Assembly: GCF_012584455.1 (NCBI RefSeq)
Contig: NZ_JABAEB010000012.1
Location: 48,475-112,474, forward strand
Direction of reading: 5' to 3'
Length of the DNA: 64,000 bases
Source of the DNA: Shewanella oncorhynchi
Lineage (GTDB): Bacteria; Pseudomonadota; Gammaproteobacteria; Enterobacterales; Shewanellaceae
The notes beneath the pieces are model-generated. The model saw only the letters and a program-made list of their open reading frames with translations. It was not told where the DNA came from and searched no databases. Positions 18,730 to 28,815 of the stretch are shown piece by piece (the stretch's first letter is position 1; every line of letters begins with the position of its first letter). A program made the position numbers and the translations under genes.

Positions 18730-21700
18730 ATGAACAGACGCCAGTTTTTTAGACTGTGTGCTGCCGGAGCTGCCACCTCAGCAATTTCAGCGTTGGGATT
18801 GATGTCCGAAAAGGCCTATGCGGCCGTTCGAGAATTCAAACTCATTAGCGCGAAAGAAACCCGCAATAACTGCTGCTATTGCTCAGTGGGTTGCGGATTG
18901 CTGATGTACAGCAAAGGAAGTAACGGCAAAAACGCCGAACAAAGTATTTTCCATATCGAAGGGGATGCAGACCATCCAGTTAACCGCGGGGCCTTGTGTC
19001 CTAAGGGTGCTGGTCTAGTGGATTATGTGAACAGCCCTAATCGTCTTAAATATCCTGAGTACCGTGCGCCAGGCAGTAATGAATGGACTCGTATCAGCTG
19101 GACTGAAGCTTACCAACGCATCGCCCGTCTGATGAAGAATGACCGTGATGCTAACTTGATTGAAAAGAATTCTGCTGGGATGACGGTTAACCGTTGGCTT
19201 AGCACTGGGATGATGACCTCGTCGGCGATGCCGAATGAAGGCGGCTATATCACCCAGAAATTTGCACGGGCACTGGGCCTAGTTGCAATCGATACTATTG
19301 CGCGTAACTGACACTCTCCAACGGTAGCAAGTCTTGCTCCGACATTTGGACGTGGTGCCATGACCAACCACTGGATCGATATTAAAAACTCTAATTTGAT
19401 CATTATTATGGGCGGTAATGCTGCAGAGGCTCACCCTGTCGGATTCGGCTGGGTTACAGAAGCTATGCAACATAACAACGCTAAACTTTTGGTGGTCGAT
19501 CCTCGCTTCACCCGTAGCGCCGCTGTGGCCGATTACTATGCGCCGATCCGCTCGGGCACAGATATCGCCTTCCTGCTCGGGGTGATCCGCTATCTTATTG
19601 AAACCAAACAAGTGAACTACGACTATGTGAAGGCTTATACCAATGCCAGTTACATCGTGCGCGAAGACTTCTCTTTTAGTGAAGGTCTGTTCAGTGGTTT
19701 CGATGAAGAAACAGATAGCTACAATAAAGAGTCTTGGTACTACGAGTTAGACGAACAGGGTTACGCGAAAATCGATCCTAGCTTCGAACATCCACGCTGT
19801 GTGTGGAACTTAATGAAGCAACATGTAGAACGCTATGACTTTGAAACAGTAAGCAATATTACCGGTACGCCGATTGCGGACTATGAGATCGTTTGCCAAC
19901 AAATTGGTAGCACTCATACCCACGATAGAGCCGCAACCTTTATGTATGCCTTAGGTTGGACTCACCACAGTAAAGGGGCGCAGAACATTCGCTCTATGGC
20001 AATGGTGCAGTTGCTGCTGGGTAACATTGGGGTGTTGGGTGGTGGTGTTAACGCTCTGCGAGGACACTCGAACGTGCAAGGCGCGACCGATATGGGTTTA
20101 TTGTGTCAAAGCTTGCCCGGTTACCTCAAGTTGCCGAACGAAAAAGACATTAATCTTAAAACCTATCTCCACAACTATACCCCTGTCGCTCTGCGTCCGG
20201 GTCAAACCAACTATTGGCAAAATTACCCTAAATTCTTTGTTTCGCAAATGAAGAGCTTTTGGGGCGATAACGCTACGGTTGAAAATGACTTTGGTTATGA
20301 CTGGTTGCCGAAATGGGACAAGCAGTACGACTTTACTAAACACTTAGATATGGCTTTCCACGGCGAAGTGAATGGCTACATTATCCAAGGTGTTAACGCC
20401 ATTAACTCTATGCCAAACCGTAATAAGGTACTCAAAGCCTTGAGTAATCTTAAGTACATGGTGGTGTTAGATGCCTTGGCAACGGAAACTGCAACCTTCT
20501 GGCAAAATGCCGATGGCTTCAATGAAGTCAATCCCGCTGAAATCATGACTGAAGTGTTCCGTTTACCTACGACATGTTTTGCCGAGGAAGAAGGTTCCAT
20601 CGTCAACTCTGGCCGTTGGATGCAGTGGCATTGGAAGGGAGCTAACCCGCCGGGTGAAGCCAAGCCAGATGCTGAGATTCTCTCTGGCGTCTTAATGGCA
20701 ATGCGTGAACTGTACAAACAAGAGGGCGGTAAGCTGCCTGAGCCTGTACATGCGATGAGCTGGAATTACCACAATCCTCACTCACCGCACGCTGAAGAAA
20801 TCGCTCGCGAGCTTAACGGTAAGGATCTCGTGACTCAACGTCAGCTCAGTAGTTTTGCTGAACTGAAAGCCGATGGTAGTACCGCCAGCGCCTGTTGGAT
20901 TTATGCGGGTTCTTGGACCGAAGAAGGCAACTTGATGGCTCGCCGTGACAACCATGATCCTTCGGGTAAAGGTATTACTCCGGGTTGGGCATTTGCTTGG
21001 CCAGCAAACCGTCGTGTGCTGTATAACCGCGCTTCTTGCGATATCAACGGCAAACCTTGGGATCCAAAACGCACTATCGTCGAGTGGGTTGACGGTAAGT
21101 GGCACGGTATCGATGTGGGCGACTTCAATATGAAGTTAACACCACAGGAATCCGCTGGCCCCTTCATCATGCAACCCGAAGGTGTGGGTCGTTTCTTCGC
21201 CCTTAAATTATTGGCCGAAGGTCCGTTCCCTGAGCACTACGAGCCGATGGAGTCGCCTATTGGGTTGAACCCGTTACACAAGGTCACCAGTAACCCTGCG
21301 GTACGTATGTTACCGGGTGTGAAGGAAACCTTAGGTTCCCATAAGGACTTCCCTTATGTGGCAACTACTTACTGTGTAACTGAACACTTTAACTTCTGGT
21401 CTACGCATGCTCGTTTAGCTGCGATTTCTATGCCTGAAACCTTCGTCGAAATCGATGAAATGTTAGCGGCAGAAAAAGGTATCGCCAATGGGGATTGGGT
21501 CACTGTCAGCTCTAAACGCGGCAGCATTGAAACCAAAGCCTTAGTGACTAAACGGCTACAGCCGTTAAAGGTAAATGGCCAGTTAGTCCATACCGTCGGG
21601 TTACCCCGTCACGGCAGCCATAATGCACTCACTCGTAAGAGTTACTCCTGTAACGTACTCACCACGGAAGTGGGGGATGCAAATACACAGGTGCCTGAGT

Positions 21701-21744
21701 TCAAAGCATTTTTGGTTAACATCACTAAAGCGGAGGGGATCTGA
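18730..21744 (+). CDS. fdnG: Selenocysteine-containing formate dehydrogenase, catalytic subunit
   Basis: One gene of 1004 residues read through an in-frame TGA at 19309-19311, residue 194, as selenocysteine. The next codon is His, as in known Sec formate dehydrogenases, and the frame continues without a break into NHWIDIKNSNLIIIMGGNAAEAHP. A Tat signal (MNRRQFFRLC) directs export; Cys48/49, Cys51, Cys55 and Cys90 (CCYCSVGC ... CPKG) bind a [4Fe-4S] cluster; bis-MGD domains follow. It oxidises formate on the periplasmic side. A SECIS-like hairpin follows the TGA, and selA, selB and selC lie downstream. ATG with GAGG upstream; fdnH follows after 2 bp. Confidence 0.96.
19318..19349 (+). promoter_or_regulatory. 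Bacterial SECIS-like hairpin after the UGA codon
   Basis: Starting 6 nt after the TGA, CCAA pairs with TTGG and inside it GGtAGCAA pairs with TTGCTCC around a GTC loop. Position and apical shape match the SelB-binding SECIS of E. coli fdnG/fdhF. It lies inside the coding region. Confidence 0.85.
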
Positions 21745-21746
21745 TT

Positions 21747-22658
21747 ATGGCATCACAAGACATTATCCGCCGCTCCGGTACTTCAGCGGTGACGCCTGCG
21801 GCAAAGGGGCGTAATTCGTCAGAAAAGGTCGCTAAGCTGTTCGACGCCACTAAGTGTAATGGCTGTAAAGCCTGCCAAGTGGCGTGTTCTGAGTGGAATG
21901 ATTTACGGGAAGAGGTGGGCACCTTCCAAGGCAGTTACCAAAACCCTATGTCGCTATCGGGCCAATGTTGGACCCTGATGGAGTTCCATGAGGTTATGGA
22001 AAGCAACAAGCTGCGTTGGCAATTTACCCACTCGGCCTGTATGCACTGTGCTGACCCTGCCTGCTTAACGGCCTGTTCGACCTCGGGCGCGATTATCCAG
22101 CACGCCAATGGTGTGGTGGACTTCGATTCGGACAAATGTATCGGCTGCGGTTATTGCGCCAGTGCTTGTCCCTTTGATGTGCCCAAAATCGATCCTAAGG
22201 ATAACAAGGCCTACAAGTGCACTATGTGCTCTGACCGTTTGGCTGTGGGATTGGAACCTTCCTGCGTTAAGTCCTGTACCACAGGGGCGCTGCGTTTTGG
22301 CACCCGTGAGGACATGTTGTTCTACTCGCAAAAACGGGTCGAAGAACTGAAGGAAAAGGGCTTTGCTAAGGCAGGACTTTATAACCCTGAGGGCGTAGGT
22401 GGCACGGGTATGATGATGATATTACACGATATCAATCAGCCCGAAAGCTACAACATGCCTGATAACCCGCAGATCCCACTGTCACTCACTCTGTGGCAGG
22501 ACTGGGTCAAACCTTTAGGCACTATGGGCATTCTTGCCACTGCCGCCGTCGCTTGTCTGCATAAGATCACCGTCGGTCGCAACATAGTCGAAGAAGACCA
22601 ACCGGGTTATCAACCGCCAGAGGAAGAGGCTAAGCAGGAAGAGGGGGCCGACAAATGA
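21747..22658 (+). CDS. fdnH: Formate dehydrogenase iron-sulfur (beta) subunit
   Basis: 303 residues. Four ferredoxin-type Cys groups are visible: CNGCKACQVAC, CMHCADPACLTAC, CIGCGYCASACP, and CTMCSDR with CVKSC, giving four [4Fe-4S] clusters. A C-terminal hydrophobic stretch (LGTMGILATAAVACLHKI, about residue 255-272) is the single membrane anchor expected of FdnH/FdoH. It passes electrons from the catalytic subunit to the membrane cytochrome. It follows fdnG by 2 bp and overlaps fdnI by 4 bp. Confidence 0.95.
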   Translation: MASQDIIRRSGTSAVTPAAKGRNSSEKVAKLFDATKCNGCKACQVACSEWNDLREEVGTFQGSYQNPMSLSGQCWTLMEFHEVMESNKLRWQFTHSACMHCADPACLTACSTSGAIIQHANGVVDFDSDKCIGCGYCASACPFDVPKIDPKDNKAYKCTMCSDRLAVGLEPSCVKSCTTGALRFGTREDMLFYSQKRVEELKEKGFAKAGLYNPEGVGGTGMMMILHDINQPESYNMPDNPQIPLSLTLWQDWVKPLGTMGILATAAVACLHKITVGRNIVEEDQPGYQPPEEEAKQEEGADK

Positions 22659-23296
22659 GCAAGCATGATAAGCAAGAAATGATAGTGCGTCACAAGCTGT
22701 TCGATCGCATCTGTCATTGGTTCATTGTGGCGGTTGGCCTAGTGACATTTCTCACTGGCTTTTCCTTCTTCTATCCATCGTTTCAATGGCTTGGTGCGAT
22801 AGCGGGCACACCGCAATTGGCGAAGTTTATTCATCCCATTGCGGGCTTGATGATGTGCTTACCTCTGATGTTGATGTTGGTGCGTTACTACAAACACAAC
22901 AAATGGGAAAAGCACGACCTCGCTTGGATGCTCGCCATTAAGGATGTGATGTTCGAGAACGAGGAGAAAATCCCGCCTATCGGCCATTACAACCCTGGGC
23001 AAAAGGTATTGTTTCGCGCCTTCGTGCTGACATCTATCACTTTAACGGTGACGGGAATCATCATGTGGCAGCCTTACTTTGCGCCCTATTTCTCAGCCAC
23101 TGTGGTGGGTTGGGCCATTCTGTTGCACGCCATTTGTGCGCTCATCATGTTGATTTTTGTGATGGTGCATTTCTGGATGGCGACGTGGGTGGAAGGGTCG
23201 GTTACAGGCATGCTTTACGGCAAAGTCTCTAAGGCTTGGTGCCGCAAACATCACCCTGTGATGTTGGATGAACATTCGGACGTGGAGAAACATTAA
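22655..23296 (+). CDS. fdnI: Formate dehydrogenase cytochrome b556 (gamma) subunit
   Basis: 213 residues with four membrane spans. Haem-ligand His candidates sit in ICHWFIV near the N terminus, [14 protein letters not shown] and VHFWMATW, the FdnI/FdoI pattern. It anchors the complex and delivers electrons to the quinone pool. It begins in the ATGA overlap with fdnH, and its TAA shares one base with the ATG of fdhE. Confidence 0.95.
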   Translation: MSKHDKQEMIVRHKLFDRICHWFIVAVGLVTFLTGFSFFYPSFQWLGAIAGTPQLAKFIHPIAGLMMCLPLMLMLVRYYKHNKWEKHDLAWMLAIKDVMFENEEKIPPIGHYNPGQKVLFRAFVLTSITLTVTGIIMWQPYFAPYFSATVVGWAILLHAICALIMLIFVMVHFWMATWVEGSVTGMLYGKVSKAWCRKHHPVMLDEHSDVEKH

Positions 23297-24201
23297 TGAG
23301 TCATACAGCCGAGATACCTCTGGCCCAAGGCAGCGAATCGCCGCTGGAACTTAAACCGTTAAAAGCGGCAGATCCCCAAGCTGTGTATCACAGAAGGGCG
23401 CAGCGTTTGCTGTCATTGGCCAAGGACTCGCCGCTGGCTGACTACTTTGAGCTATGTCGCCGTTTGGTCTCTATACAGGCCAGGTTAGCGCAGGAGGCTG
23501 ACTTCGGTAAGCTTCTCGCTTGGGGGAAAGATGAGGCGACTCCGCTTTCCCTTTTGGGCTCAGAGGCAGATAGCTATTGGCAAGGACTGCTACAGCAACT
23601 GTTAAGTGATTTGTTGCCGCAGGTGGATGAATCCATAGCTCGGGTAGTGCGTTTGTTGATGCAGCAATCACCCGAGCAACTGAGTTCTTGGGGGCGTTCA
23701 CTACGCCAAGGGCATGTCAGTGAAGTGCCTGCCCGTTTTAGCTTATTCATCTGGGCAGCGATGGGCGTTTATTGGTCGCATTGGGCACCTATGGTCATCA
23801 AGCGGATGGATCAGCGCAAGGTGGCGCAGCAGAGTATGTGTCCCGTGTGTGGATGTCATCCCGTGGCGAGTGTGATTGTCGATCAGCCTCGAGCTGGTTT
23901 GCGCTACCTGCATTGCAGTCTGTGCGAGAGCGAATGGCATTACATTCGCGCCCATTGCACCAGTTGCGGTCAGGACAAAGAGATGACGATTTGGTCGCTA
24001 GATGATGCCAAGGCTCAAGTGCGGATCGAAAGCTGCGATGAATGTCATGGCTATACCAAGATGATGTTCGTCGAAAACTCGCCGTCTATGGATGTGGCGG
24101 CAGACGATCTCGCAACCTTGATGTTAGACAGTGAGCTAAATGCTAAGGGCTTTGGGGCAACAACACTGAACCCACTGCTACTGGCCCACGAAACCACGTA
24201 A
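23296..24201 (+). CDS. fdhE: Formate dehydrogenase accessory protein FdhE
   Basis: 301 residues. The C-terminal half carries CxxC-type pairs typical of the FdhE rubredoxin-like fold: [22 protein letters not shown] and CDECHG. FdhE is a cytoplasmic factor needed for assembly or activation of respiratory formate dehydrogenase. It overlaps fdnI by one base, ends the fdnGHI-fdhE unit, and is followed by a terminator-like hairpin. Confidence 0.93.
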   Translation: MSHTAEIPLAQGSESPLELKPLKAADPQAVYHRRAQRLLSLAKDSPLADYFELCRRLVSIQARLAQEADFGKLLAWGKDEATPLSLLGSEADSYWQGLLQQLLSDLLPQVDESIARVVRLLMQQSPEQLSSWGRSLRQGHVSEVPARFSLFIWAAMGVYWSHWAPMVIKRMDQRKVAQQSMCPVCGCHPVASVIVDQPRAGLRYLHCSLCESEWHYIRAHCTSCGQDKEMTIWSLDDAKAQVRIESCDECHGYTKMMFVENSPSMDVAADDLATLMLDSELNAKGFGATTLNPLLLAHETT

Positions 24202-24221
24202 GCCACATAGCTTAAACAAAT

Positions 24222-24260
24222 GCGGGAGGGAGTCGGGTTGCTGATCCCTTCCTGCTTTTT
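24222..24260 (+). terminator. Terminator-like hairpin between fdhE and selA
   Basis: gcgggaggga pairs, with one bulge, with tcccttcctgc and is followed by five T. It may only attenuate, so that selAB receive part of the fdn transcript. Confidence 0.6.
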
Positions 24261-24288
24261 ATAAACCAATGGCAATAATATAAACAAA

Positions 24289-25719
24289 ATGACACAGATG
24301 ATGACCCAAGCACCTGAAACACTACAAGTTCTGTACCGAGCTTTGCCTTCAATGGATAGCCTACTTGCAGAGCCTAGTTTTGTGGTATTGCAGCAGTCCT
24401 ACGGCAAAGCGGCGGTAAAGGCCGCACTGGATACCCAGTTAAAGGCGGCGCGCAGCTTAATCGGCCGCGAGCACCGTTTGCCGACATGGTGTGGTGAGCT
24501 TGCGCAATTGCATAGATGTTTGGTTGATCAACTGTCTAATGATTACAGCCACAGCTTAAAACCCGTGTGGAATCTCACTGGCACCATATTGCATACCAAC
24601 CTTGGCCGAGCGCAACAGTCAGAAGCGGCAATTCGAGCCGTGACTTCTGTTATGCGCTACCCCACACCGCTGGAGTTTGAGCTTGCGGCAGGTGAACGTG
24701 GTCACAGGGATAATGCGATCAGTGCTTTGATCCAGCGCTTAACGGGTGCCGAGGCTTGTTGTGTTGTGAATAACAATGCCGCAGCTGTGTTGTTGATGCT
24801 GTCAGCGGTGGCTGCGGGGAAAGAAGTCATAGTCTCCCGTGGTGAGTTGGTGGAAATTGGCGGCGCGTTTCGCATCCCTGACATTATGCGCCAAGCGGGC
24901 TGCACCTTAGTCGAGGTCGGCAGCACCAATCGGACTCACCTTAAGGATTATGAGCAGGCCATTACTGAAAATACCGCTGCGATAATGAAGGTCCACACCA
25001 GTAATTATCATATTAGTGGTTTTACTGCCGCAGTGGAGGAGGCAAGGCTGGGTCAGTTATGCCGTGAGCGTGGCATATCACTCATTTCAGATCTTGGCAG
25101 CGGTTCACTTACTGATCTGCGCCGCTTTGGTCTAAAGCAAGAACCTACGCCCCAAGCCATGCTAGCCGATGGGGTTGATCTAGTCAGTTTTTCCGGCGAC
25201 AAACTATTGGGTGGCCCTCAGTCTGGTTTGATCGTTGGCAAACAGTCGCTGATTAAGCAGTTACAGAGTCATCCACTAAAGCGCGCCCTGCGTTGCGATA
25301 AGCTGATTTTGGCGGCGTTAGAAGCGACATTGATCCACTATCTTAACCCTGAAACCTTAGACATTGAGCTGCCTATTATGGCGAAATTTGCCCGTAGCCA
25401 AGAGACGTTATGGCAGATTGGTCGTCGCTTACAGCAAGCTTTGGTTCCACATTTTGAACCTTGTTATCGCATTGAGTTAGTCGAGTGCCAAACACAGGTC
25501 GGCAGTGGCTCACAGCCCGATACTTTTTTACCCTCAGTGGCGTTGTGTTTTACCGCACTCAATGGCGGTAGTTTAAGTTTGTTAGAACAACAATTTAAGC
25601 AGGCGGCACGGCCTATCATAGGTCGCATGAGTCAGGACCAACTCAGGTTAGATCTGCGCGGTCTTGATAGTGAAGCTGAACTCCTCGCCGAGTTGAGTAC
25701 GTTAGGTGTGCAGTTGTGA
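24289..25719 (+). CDS. selA: L-seryl-tRNA(Sec) selenium transferase
   Basis: 476 residues. The PLP-dependent fold is clear, with the Schiff-base Lys in [15 protein letters not shown], and the substrate region [14 protein letters not shown] near residue 88 is a family signature. SelA converts Ser-tRNA(Sec) to Sec-tRNA(Sec) with selenophosphate. ATG at 24289; a second in-frame Met at 24298 is possible. It overlaps selB by 4 bp (GTGATC). Confidence 0.95.
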   Translation: MTQMMTQAPETLQVLYRALPSMDSLLAEPSFVVLQQSYGKAAVKAALDTQLKAARSLIGREHRLPTWCGELAQLHRCLVDQLSNDYSHSLKPVWNLTGTILHTNLGRAQQSEAAIRAVTSVMRYPTPLEFELAAGERGHRDNAISALIQRLTGAEACCVVNNNAAAVLLMLSAVAAGKEVIVSRGELVEIGGAFRIPDIMRQAGCTLVEVGSTNRTHLKDYEQAITENTAAIMKVHTSNYHISGFTAAVEEARLGQLCRERGISLISDLGSGSLTDLRRFGLKQEPTPQAMLADGVDLVSFSGDKLLGGPQSGLIVGKQSLIKQLQSHPLKRALRCDKLILAALEATLIHYLNPETLDIELPIMAKFARSQETLWQIGRRLQQALVPHFEPCYRIELVECQTQVGSGSQPDTFLPSVALCFTALNGGSLSLLEQQFKQAARPIIGRMSQDQLRLDLRGLDSEAELLAELSTLGVQL

Positions 25720-27761
25720 TCATTGTGACTGCGGGTCATGTCGATCATGGCAAGAGTACGCTTATTCGCGCTTTGACTGGGATGAATACCGATCGTCTGC
25801 CGGAGGAAAAACGCCGTGGTATGACGATCGATCTTGGCTATGCGTTTATGCCACTTCGAGATGGTTCGCGGCTTGCTTTTATTGATGTGCCCGGCCACGA
25901 AAAATTTATCAACAACATGCTGGTGGGCGTGAGTCATGCTCGACACGCCCTGTTGGTGATGGCCTGTGACGATGGCGTAATGCCGCAAACCCGTGAGCAT
26001 CTGCAAATTCTTGCGCTCTTACCTTTGCACAGTTTGACCTTAGTGCTAACTAAACGGGATTTAGTTGATAGTGGTACGGCGGCACAGCTTGTCGCCGATG
26101 GACTTACTTTGCTCGCCGAGTATGGCATTGAGGCCAGTGGTGTTTTTGAAGTGTCGGCGAATGGCACCGCCGACTTAGCATCTCATGGCGTGGCGGCGCT
26201 GAAGGCGCATATTCTTGATTTAGGTGAGCAAGAGTCAAAGCGGGCGGAGGATGCCAGCAGCTTTAGGATGACGCTCGATCGCGCCTTTAGTGTTAAAGGT
26301 GCGGGGTGTGTCGTAACTGGCACAGTGATCAGCGGCAGCGTATGTGTGGGGGATAGTCTTTTTAGCTCAGGGCAAAAGGCCAAACTCAGAGTGCGAGGCA
26401 TACATTGTCAGGGACAAGAAGCCCAAAGGGCTGTCACAGGTACACGCGTAGCACTCAATTTAACGGGTGTCGATAACCATAGGGAGCCAGAGCGTGGCGA
26501 TTGGCTGAGCAGTTTGCCTCAAGCAGAGCTCTGTAGCCGCCCCGTTGTGCACATTCGAGCCTTCGATTTTTTAGGCTGTGAGTCATTAGTGCATTGGCAA
26601 AATGTCCACTGTCATCATGGCGCCGATCATACTTTAGGTCGAGTTTCCCTTTTAAATGAAGCTGATGAAGAAGGCTTCTGTCTGGCTGAGTTGGTACTCG
26701 AAAAGCCACTACTCCTATGCCAAGACGATCGAATTGTCCTGCGACACATTGGAGGTAAACAGACTTTAGGTGCGGGGCGAGTGTTGGCGCTGAAAGTCCC
26801 AAATCGTAAGAAACGTACACCTGAACGCGTCGCGAGATTACTGCAATTAGCACGCTTGGATAATCCTGCCCATGTGGTGGCTTTACTCGGCCAAACTCAG
26901 GCGCTAGAGCTTGATGAAATCGCGTGGCGTTGGCAATTAACCGACGAAGGGCTGGCAATGCTGTTAGCCCAAGCGGGTTTAGTTCGTTTTGGGGCATTTG
27001 CTATAGCGACAAGTTTACTTGAGCAAGAAAAACAACAGTTTATTACTTTACTTAGCGAGTTCCATCAACAGCATCCCGACCAACTTGGGCTGGGACGTAA
27101 TCGCCTGCAACGCATGAGCCATAGCGCTTTGCCGCCCGAATTAGCCAATAAAGTGCTCGACACGCTTTGCCAAGAGGGACGCATGGTATTGCGTGGCGCC
27201 CTGTTGCAATTGGCCGAGCACAAAATAGTGCTAGATGCTGAGGCGCAGCATTGTTGGCAGGCACTTGCGCCTTGGCTTGCCGAGCAAACCGCTCCTGTAT
27301 GGGTCACCGAAATGGGCGAATACCTTGAGCTTGAACCTGCCAAATTAAGGTTGTTGTGTTTCCAGCTGGTGCAGCAGGGGTTTATTACTGCTGTGGTGAA
27401 GGACAGATATTTGCTCAGCGAGCAAATCTGTTACTACGCCAGCTTAGTACGTACTCATATTGCAGAACACGGCAAGCTCGAAACGGCAGAATTTAAAGAC
27501 ATGGTTGGGCTTGGGCGTAAGGTGAGTATTCAACTGCTTGAGTTCTTTGACAGAAGTGGTTTTACCCGTAGGAAGTATCGCAGTAATAGCCGAGAAGTTC
27601 GGGATGCGGAGTTGTTTTTTTCCCATGAGAATTGGCGGAAGAACATAGGAGTCGAACCTACCCAGGACTGCTGGCAGCCCTACCCGGATTTGAAATCCGG
27701 ACGCCTCACCGGAGACGACGTTCTTCCAATAGAAGACCTAGGGATAGTAGAAAATGCGTAA
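25716..27761 (+). CDS. selB: Selenocysteine-specific elongation factor SelB with antisense-encoded tail
   Basis: 681 residues from the GTG/ATG-type start overlapping selA. The GTPase has GHVDHGKST (G1), DVPGHEKF (G3) and LTKRD (G4); EF-Tu-like beta domains and winged helices ending [22 protein letters not shown] follow, the last being the SECIS-binding domain. E. coli SelB ends soon after the equivalent RDALLF segment. Here RDAELFF is followed by about 45 extra residues, encoded by the strand opposite the tRNA-Sec gene (27633-27727), before the stop at 27759. The tail is probably a by-product of the overlap rather than a functional domain. Confidence 0.94.
   Translation: MIIVTAGHVDHGKSTLIRALTGMNTDRLPEEKRRGMTIDLGYAFMPLRDGSRLAFIDVPGHEKFINNMLVGVSHARHALLVMACDDGVMPQTREHLQILALLPLHSLTLVLTKRDLVDSGTAAQLVADGLTLLAEYGIEASGVFEVSANGTADLASHGVAALKAHILDLGEQESKRAEDASSFRMTLDRAFSVKGAGCVVTGTVISGSVCVGDSLFSSGQKAKLRVRGIHCQGQEAQRAVTGTRVALNLTGVDNHREPERGDWLSSLPQAELCSRPVVHIRAFDFLGCESLVHWQNVHCHHGADHTLGRVSLLNEADEEGFCLAELVLEKPLLLCQDDRIVLRHIGGKQTLGAGRVLALKVPNRKKRTPERVARLLQLARLDNPAHVVALLGQTQALELDEIAWRWQLTDEGLAMLLAQAGLVRFGAFAIATSLLEQEKQQFITLLSEFHQQHPDQLGLGRNRLQRMSHSALPPELANKVLDTLCQEGRMVLRGALLQLAEHKIVLDAEAQHCWQALAPWLAEQTAPVWVTEMGEYLELEPAKLRLLCFQLVQQGFITAVVKDRYLLSEQICYYASLVRTHIAEHGKLETAEFKDMVGLGRKVSIQLLEFFDRSGFTRRKYRSNSREVRDAELFFSHENWRKNIGVEPTQDCWQPYPDLKSGRLTGDDVLPIEDLGIVENA
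27633..27727 (-). tRNA. selC: tRNA-Sec (anticodon TCA), antisense within selB 3' end
   Basis: 95 nt on the minus strand, the length of E. coli selC, and very close to it in sequence. It starts GGAAGAAC (8-bp acceptor stem, complement at 27637-27644), has the D-arm CTCCGGTGAGGCG, the anticodon stem CCGGATT-TCA-AATCCGG (anticodon at 27691-27693), a long variable arm (GGGCTGCCAGCAGTCC) and the T-arm GGTTCGACTCC. It ends with discriminator G and encoded CCA. Confidence 0.97.
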
Positions 27762-27772
27762 AGATGATTCAA
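27744..27772 (-). promoter_or_regulatory. Predicted sigma-70 promoter of selC
   Basis: On the minus strand, TTGAAT (27767-27772) is separated by 17 bp from TACTAT (27744-27749). The expected start is about 10 nt before the tRNA 5' end. It overlaps the selB stop codon region. Confidence 0.65.
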
Positions 27773-27868
27773 GGCGATTCTTATTTAGTTTATGGGTTTG
27801 TGATACAAGTCTTAAATTGTCATCAAACTAATTGTTTTTATTTGGTTTTATAGTTTTAAAGGGGCGCT

Positions 27869-28705
27869 ATGGAATATCATTCACATGAAGTGGTGACAGA
27901 AAGAAACGTGATCTTGTTAGAACATGGGCACGCATCTGAGCTGACAGACTACTTAGCTAATGAAGTGCGGGTCGCACTGGTCTATAACGGCATAGCGCAT
28001 ACCGTGATGTTGGCGAGCCCTCAAGATTTAGAAGCCTTCGCTATTGGTTTTACGTTATCTGAACGTATCGTTTCCCATATCAATGATATCAAAGGGGTGG
28101 AGCTCGAGTTCACCAGTGAAGGCGTGTTGATCCAAGTGGAAATCAACCAACGATGCTTTATGGAACTCAAGCAACAAAGGCGCAATATGGCGGGGCGCAC
28201 AGGTTGTGGATTGTGCGGTGTTGCCCAGCTCGAAGAGGCCGTCAAGCCTGTGATGCGGGTGGACTCAGATGCTAGATTCGATATCGAACACTTACAGGTC
28301 GCACTTGGGCAAATTAAAGATAATCAACAACATTTTAAGCTGACGGGTGCCACTCATGCGGCCATGGGGCTTAACCATCAAGGACAGATCATCGCCGCCT
28401 ATGAGGATATAGGCAGGCATATCGCACTAGACAAGCTAATTGGCGCCTTTTCCGCTCACAATGTGGAACGTCCAGTGGCCGTATTGCTCACCAGTCGCGC
28501 GAGTTTTGAGATGGTGCAAAAGGCCGCTAGTGCCAATATCCAAATTCTGTTTGCTATGTCCGCCGTGACTTCACTGGCGTTGGAATTAGCAGAGAAAAGC
28601 AATATCACGCTTATCGGTTTTTGCCGTAATGGCAGGGCAACGCTTTACACCCACGGTTATCGCCTGTTGGGGCAGCAGTGTGTCAGCTTAGCTAAAGCCA
28701 TTTAA
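27869..28705 (+). CDS. fdhD: Formate dehydrogenase sulfurtransferase FdhD
   Basis: 278 residues. The redox/sulfur-carrying pair is visible in GRTGCGLCGV near residue 112, and AYEDIGRHIALDKLIGA is the conserved nucleotide/Moco-binding region. FdhD takes persulfide sulfur from IscS and sulfurates the bis-MGD cofactor before insertion into formate dehydrogenase. ATG at 27869 with AAAGGGG upstream. It lies 107 bp after selB and before the yedEF pairs, tying sulfur transfer to the selenoenzyme operon. Confidence 0.94.
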   Translation: MEYHSHEVVTERNVILLEHGHASELTDYLANEVRVALVYNGIAHTVMLASPQDLEAFAIGFTLSERIVSHINDIKGVELEFTSEGVLIQVEINQRCFMELKQQRRNMAGRTGCGLCGVAQLEEAVKPVMRVDSDARFDIEHLQVALGQIKDNQQHFKLTGATHAAMGLNHQGQIIAAYEDIGRHIALDKLIGAFSAHNVERPVAVLLTSRASFEMVQKAASANIQILFAMSAVTSLALELAEKSNITLIGFCRNGRATLYTHGYRLLGQQCVSLAKAI

Positions 28706-28721
28706 GCGTGAGGCCACTTGA

Positions 28722-28748
28722 GATTGAAGTTGTCGAACGACTTCAATC
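28722..28748 (+). terminator. Hairpin after fdhD
   Basis: gattgaagt (28722-28730) pairs exactly with acttcaatc (28740-28748). No T tract follows. A likely end or processing signal between fdhD and yedE. Confidence 0.4.
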
Positions 28749-28815
28749 ATTCTGGCACACAGGTTATAAGCGCATTGCGCTTATTTTTTATAGTCTCGTT
28801 CATTAGGGTAATGAC

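Noticed and set aside
19309-19311. Formate dehydrogenase alpha gene as a pseudogene broken by a stop
   Set aside because: The stop is TGA at the known Sec position, with SECIS-like hairpin and sel genes nearby, and the frame continues intact.
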